Of a stretch of 64,000 nucleotides of DNA, positions 61,987 to 64,000 are shown in pieces (position 1 is the stretch's first letter; each line of letters opens with the position of its first letter). Under the pieces are notes generated by a model, which saw nothing but the letters and a program-made list of their open reading frames with translations, made no database searches and was not told the origin of the DNA. The translations under genes were made by a program, and so were the position numbers. The stretch comes from Lachnospiraceae bacterium (lineage in GTDB: Bacteria; Bacillota_A; Clostridia; Lachnospirales; Lachnospiraceae): the NCBI GenBank assembly GCA_024690425.1, contig JAILCT010000258.1, forward strand, positions 1 to 64,000, given 5' to 3'.

Positions 61987-63309
61987 CTAGACCTTTTTTA
62001 ACAGCAGTTCAGTTACGAAGCCGTTATCGTTGTAGTAATCGAGCCCGCCGCCCTGTTTATCCATATACCATTTCACATTGTAAAGACCCAGGCCGTAGCC
62101 TTCGGAGGAAGCGTTGGAACCCCTGTAATATTTCTCCGTAAGCAGCGGCAGTTCATCTTCCCCGGCTCCGGGGCCATAGTCTCGTATGGTTATCTTTATG
62201 AAGCGTCCGTAAGTACCGTCATCCATAAGTATGTCGTTTAATTCCGCAAAGCTTACATGGATATCGGTTCCGGCGTACTTATAGGAATTCCCCACTATGT
62301 TATCGATGACCTGCTCCATACGGAGGGGGTCCATATATAAGAGACAGGCCGGTATATGGTTCTCAAGGATGATATTCCCGTAATCCTTAAGCTTGCCGAA
62401 ATAGTCCTCTATGATACGTGAATCCGCTTCGATGGTATTGACATCGGGTTCTTCGAGATCGCTTATGGTGGAGCGGATCACATTGCCCATCAGGGAACTT
62501 ATCGTGTCTGCCTTGGATGATATGATACCGATCTTGTCAAGAATATCATCCGTATCATCAGTGTCCGAATTATCGGACATATTCTTTTCTGTGATGTTCG
62601 CATCCTGCATCCTCTTAAGCTTGAGTTCAAGAACCTCGCAGGTAGCCCTGATGACAGCGGCCGGAGTCTTGATATCGTGACTTAACTTGGTAACGATCTC
62701 CTTCCGTGCCATTTCGGAATCCATCTCCCGTTTTCTGGCTTCCTTAAGGGTCAGCCTCATGATATCGAAGGCCTCGGAAAAGTTGCCGAAGAGGCCGTGC
62801 CCGTGCCTGGGAAGAGGGACGTCAAGGTTACCTCCGGCGATCTGTTCGGAAAAGGCCGTGAGTTCATCCACAGGCCTTATAAGATTCAGATAAACGATCA
62901 GGATAAGGATATAACCGCACAAAAGGACACCGATCCACAGGCTGTAAGAGGTGACCATGAAATATCTTTTGGCCCGCTCATGGGTATCCTGTGAATCCGC
63001 CCAGGCGACCTTGCCTATATAATCTCCGTCCGGAGCAAAGTCAAGAACGAGGGCACCCTTTTTATAAAGCTCGGCAAGTTCAGGATCCTGTATCTCTTTT
63101 GCAAGGATTATCCGGCAATCGTATTTTTCCTCTATTTCTTCTTCGGGAAGGCCTGCACTGTAATCATCGCATATTTTGTACAGCAGATCGTTGTAGTAGG
63201 ATATGTCCCTGTCGGTATTATCAAACTGCCTGCCGCGGAGGCAAAACCCCCCTATAACGGCAAGCATGATCGCGGTATATATGATAAAAATCCGTCTTAT
63301 CTGTTTCAT
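61987..63309 (-). CDS. Two-component sensor histidine kinase
   Basis: The 440-residue kinase has TM1 at about 7-25, a sensor loop of about 105 residues, TM2 near 130-150 and HAMP (RPVDELTAFSEQIAGGNLDVPL). HisKA has LSHDIKTPAAV as the phosphoacceptor, and the ATPase domain has DNIVGNSYKYAG, DYGPGAGEDE and GYGLGLYNVK. It starts 10 nt after the response-regulator stop and forms an operon with it. The stimulus is unknown. Confidence 0.93.
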   Translation of the reverse strand: MKQIRRIFIIYTAIMLAVIGGFCLRGRQFDNTDRDISYYNDLLYKICDDYSAGLPEEEIEEKYDCRIILAKEIQDPELAELYKKGALVLDFAPDGDYIGKVAWADSQDTHERAKRYFMVTSYSLWIGVLLCGYILILIVYLNLIRPVDELTAFSEQIAGGNLDVPLPRHGHGLFGNFSEAFDIMRLTLKEARKREMDSEMARKEIVTKLSHDIKTPAAVIRATCEVLELKLKRMQDANITEKNMSDNSDTDDTDDILDKIGIISSKADTISSLMGNVIRSTISDLEEPDVNTIEADSRIIEDYFGKLKDYGNIILENHIPACLLYMDPLRMEQVIDNIVGNSYKYAGTDIHVSFAELNDILMDDGTYGRFIKITIRDYGPGAGEDELPLLTEKYYRGSNASSEGYGLGLYNVKWYMDKQGGGLDYYNDNGFVTELLLKKV

Positions 63310-63319
63310 GTTATTATGG

Positions 63320-64000
63320 TTACTTTAACTCAAGATAGTAACCGGTTCCCCATACTGTCTTTATAAGCTTTGGTTCGTTCGGTTCTTCCTCGAGTTTCTC
63401 GCGAAGTTTTCGAATATGTACATTAAGGGTGGAATCACTGAAAAAGGCATCGCCCCACACTTCGTCGAACAATACCTCTTTTTTCACTATTGAATTCTTA
63501 TGCCGGTAGAGACAGTCAAGAAGGGCGTACTCCTTGGCCTTAAGAGAAATGGGACTGCCGTTTAATACAACTGACATGGTGGCAGGGTCCATCCTGAAAC
63601 GGGTGTCTGCATCCCCGTTGGCAGTGCCGCCGGCAAAAGCAGCTGCGGTATCCGCCGCAGAACCGGCTGACTTTATCTGTTCATATCTCTTAAGGTTTAC
63701 CTTGACCTTGGCAAGAAGGACGGAGAGGCTGTAAGGCTTCTTGACATAGTCATCCCCTCCGATGCTTAAGGCAACAAGAACGTCATCATCACTCTGCCTT
63801 GCACTTATAAAGAGGATGGGGAGCTGCAAGTCCTTTCGGATCTTTTTGCATACATCAAAGCCTGAGCCGTCTCCAAGATTAATATCAAGGAGGATAAGGT
63901 CAGCGGAATTGTCTTCAAAAAATCTGTAGCAGTCGGCCGCAGAACATACGTATTCCGTGCTCACATCAAACATGCGGAAGTATTCCGCAGTCATCTTCGC
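63320..64000 (-). CDS. OmpR/PhoB-family response regulator, 5' end outside window
   Basis: The visible 226 residues lack the first receiver strand, so the gene starts beyond 64000. Present are LILLDINLGDGSG with the phosphorylated Asp, PILFISA, the conserved Lys in DDYVKKPYS, an alanine-rich linker and the winged-helix effector domain (LKAKEYALLDCLYRHKN, LNVHIRKLREKL, TVWGTGYYLE). The ATG at 63994 is internal to the receiver domain. It is partner of the adjacent sensor kinase. Confidence 0.93.
   Translation of the reverse strand, partial: AKMTAEYFRMFDVSTEYVCSAADCYRFFEDNSADLILLDINLGDGSGFDVCKKIRKDLQLPILFISARQSDDDVLVALSIGGDDYVKKPYSLSVLLAKVKVNLKRYEQIKSAGSAADTAAAFAGGTANGDADTRFRMDPATMSVVLNGSPISLKAKEYALLDCLYRHKNSIVKKEVLFDEVWGDAFFSDSTLNVHIRKLREKLEEEPNEPKLIKTVWGTGYYLELK

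Noticed and set aside
1..64000. tRNA and rRNA genes
   Set aside because: Intergenic regions were read for cloverleaf and rRNA core sequences; none was found, though a dedicated search was not possible.

Overview
The window looks like a replicon of an anaerobic Lachnospiraceae bacterium, probably of the Butyrivibrio/Pseudobutyrivibrio type. This is inferred from gene content and style, not from a database match. Supporting signs are an intracellular GH10 xylanase, the LL-diaminopimelate aminotransferase route to lysine, glycyl-radical and Fe-S oxidoreductase genes, many membrane sensor/EAL/GGDEF proteins, strong AGGAGG ribosome sites with occasional TTG/GTG starts, moderate GC and a Gram-positive CIRCE/HrcA site. 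No rRNA, tRNA, CRISPR array, integrase or transposase was seen.

Layout. 1-8.8 kb: PEP/pyruvate-binding protein, xylanase, SDR epimerase, prsW with a 7TM-EAL protein, and a hydrolase. 8.8-27.6 kb: a sulfur region with three cysteine-synthase-fold enzymes, an iscS-iscU-cysK-like operon facing an Rrf2 regulator, a cystathionine synthase/lyase, metY and a LysR regulator. It is interrupted by a PocR pseudokinase-EAL pair, a phosphoesterase, an aldo/keto reductase, a DUF6765-like operon and a TPP riboswitch with thiT. 27.6-36 kb: chemoreceptor, dapF-dapL, a small membrane pair, cobM, a PfkB kinase, nadE and a DtxR-type regulator. 36-43.5 kb: a plasmid- or chromid-like replication and partition module. 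It has a Rep_3-like initiator followed closely by an S1-domain protein and a CapA protein, an AT-rich origin with iteron-like repeats and a DnaA box, an HTH protein, a 1.2 kb AT-rich repeat desert, and parA with an AT-hook/ribbon-helix-helix partner. 43.5-64 kb: hsp20 under CIRCE, thiN, an AKR and sugar-sensor-GGDEF pair, GPH transporter, cobT, hybrid kinase, NSS transporter, the uncharacterised YjjI/YjjW glycyl-radical pair, mazG, a PadR-DUF1700-DUF4097 operon, a lipobox-bearing class B sortase and a two-component system cut by the window end.

The most notable signals are these. (1) One bipartite element, GTTATAGG-N5-CCTATAAC placed at fixed spacing upstream of a TAGACA-N17-TAnnAT promoter, occurs four times. 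Three copies sit before sulfur-enzyme transcription units and one before an AhpD-like gene. This is the architecture expected for the LysR protein encoded in the same cluster. (2) The Rep/ParA/AT-hook module lies among housekeeping genes (dapF, dapL, nadE, iscS), which suggests a chromid or an integrated plasmid. (3) A family of about 31-bp hairpin repeats (TGAAGACA ... TGTCTTCA with an ACCGTCCCC loop) is scattered between genes. It supplies the stop codon of two genes and forms a long leader hairpin ahead of another.

All functional names rest on motif reading by eye. No alignment, HMM or database search was possible. Start codons were moved from the longest frame where a clear Shine-Dalgarno site supported a later start.
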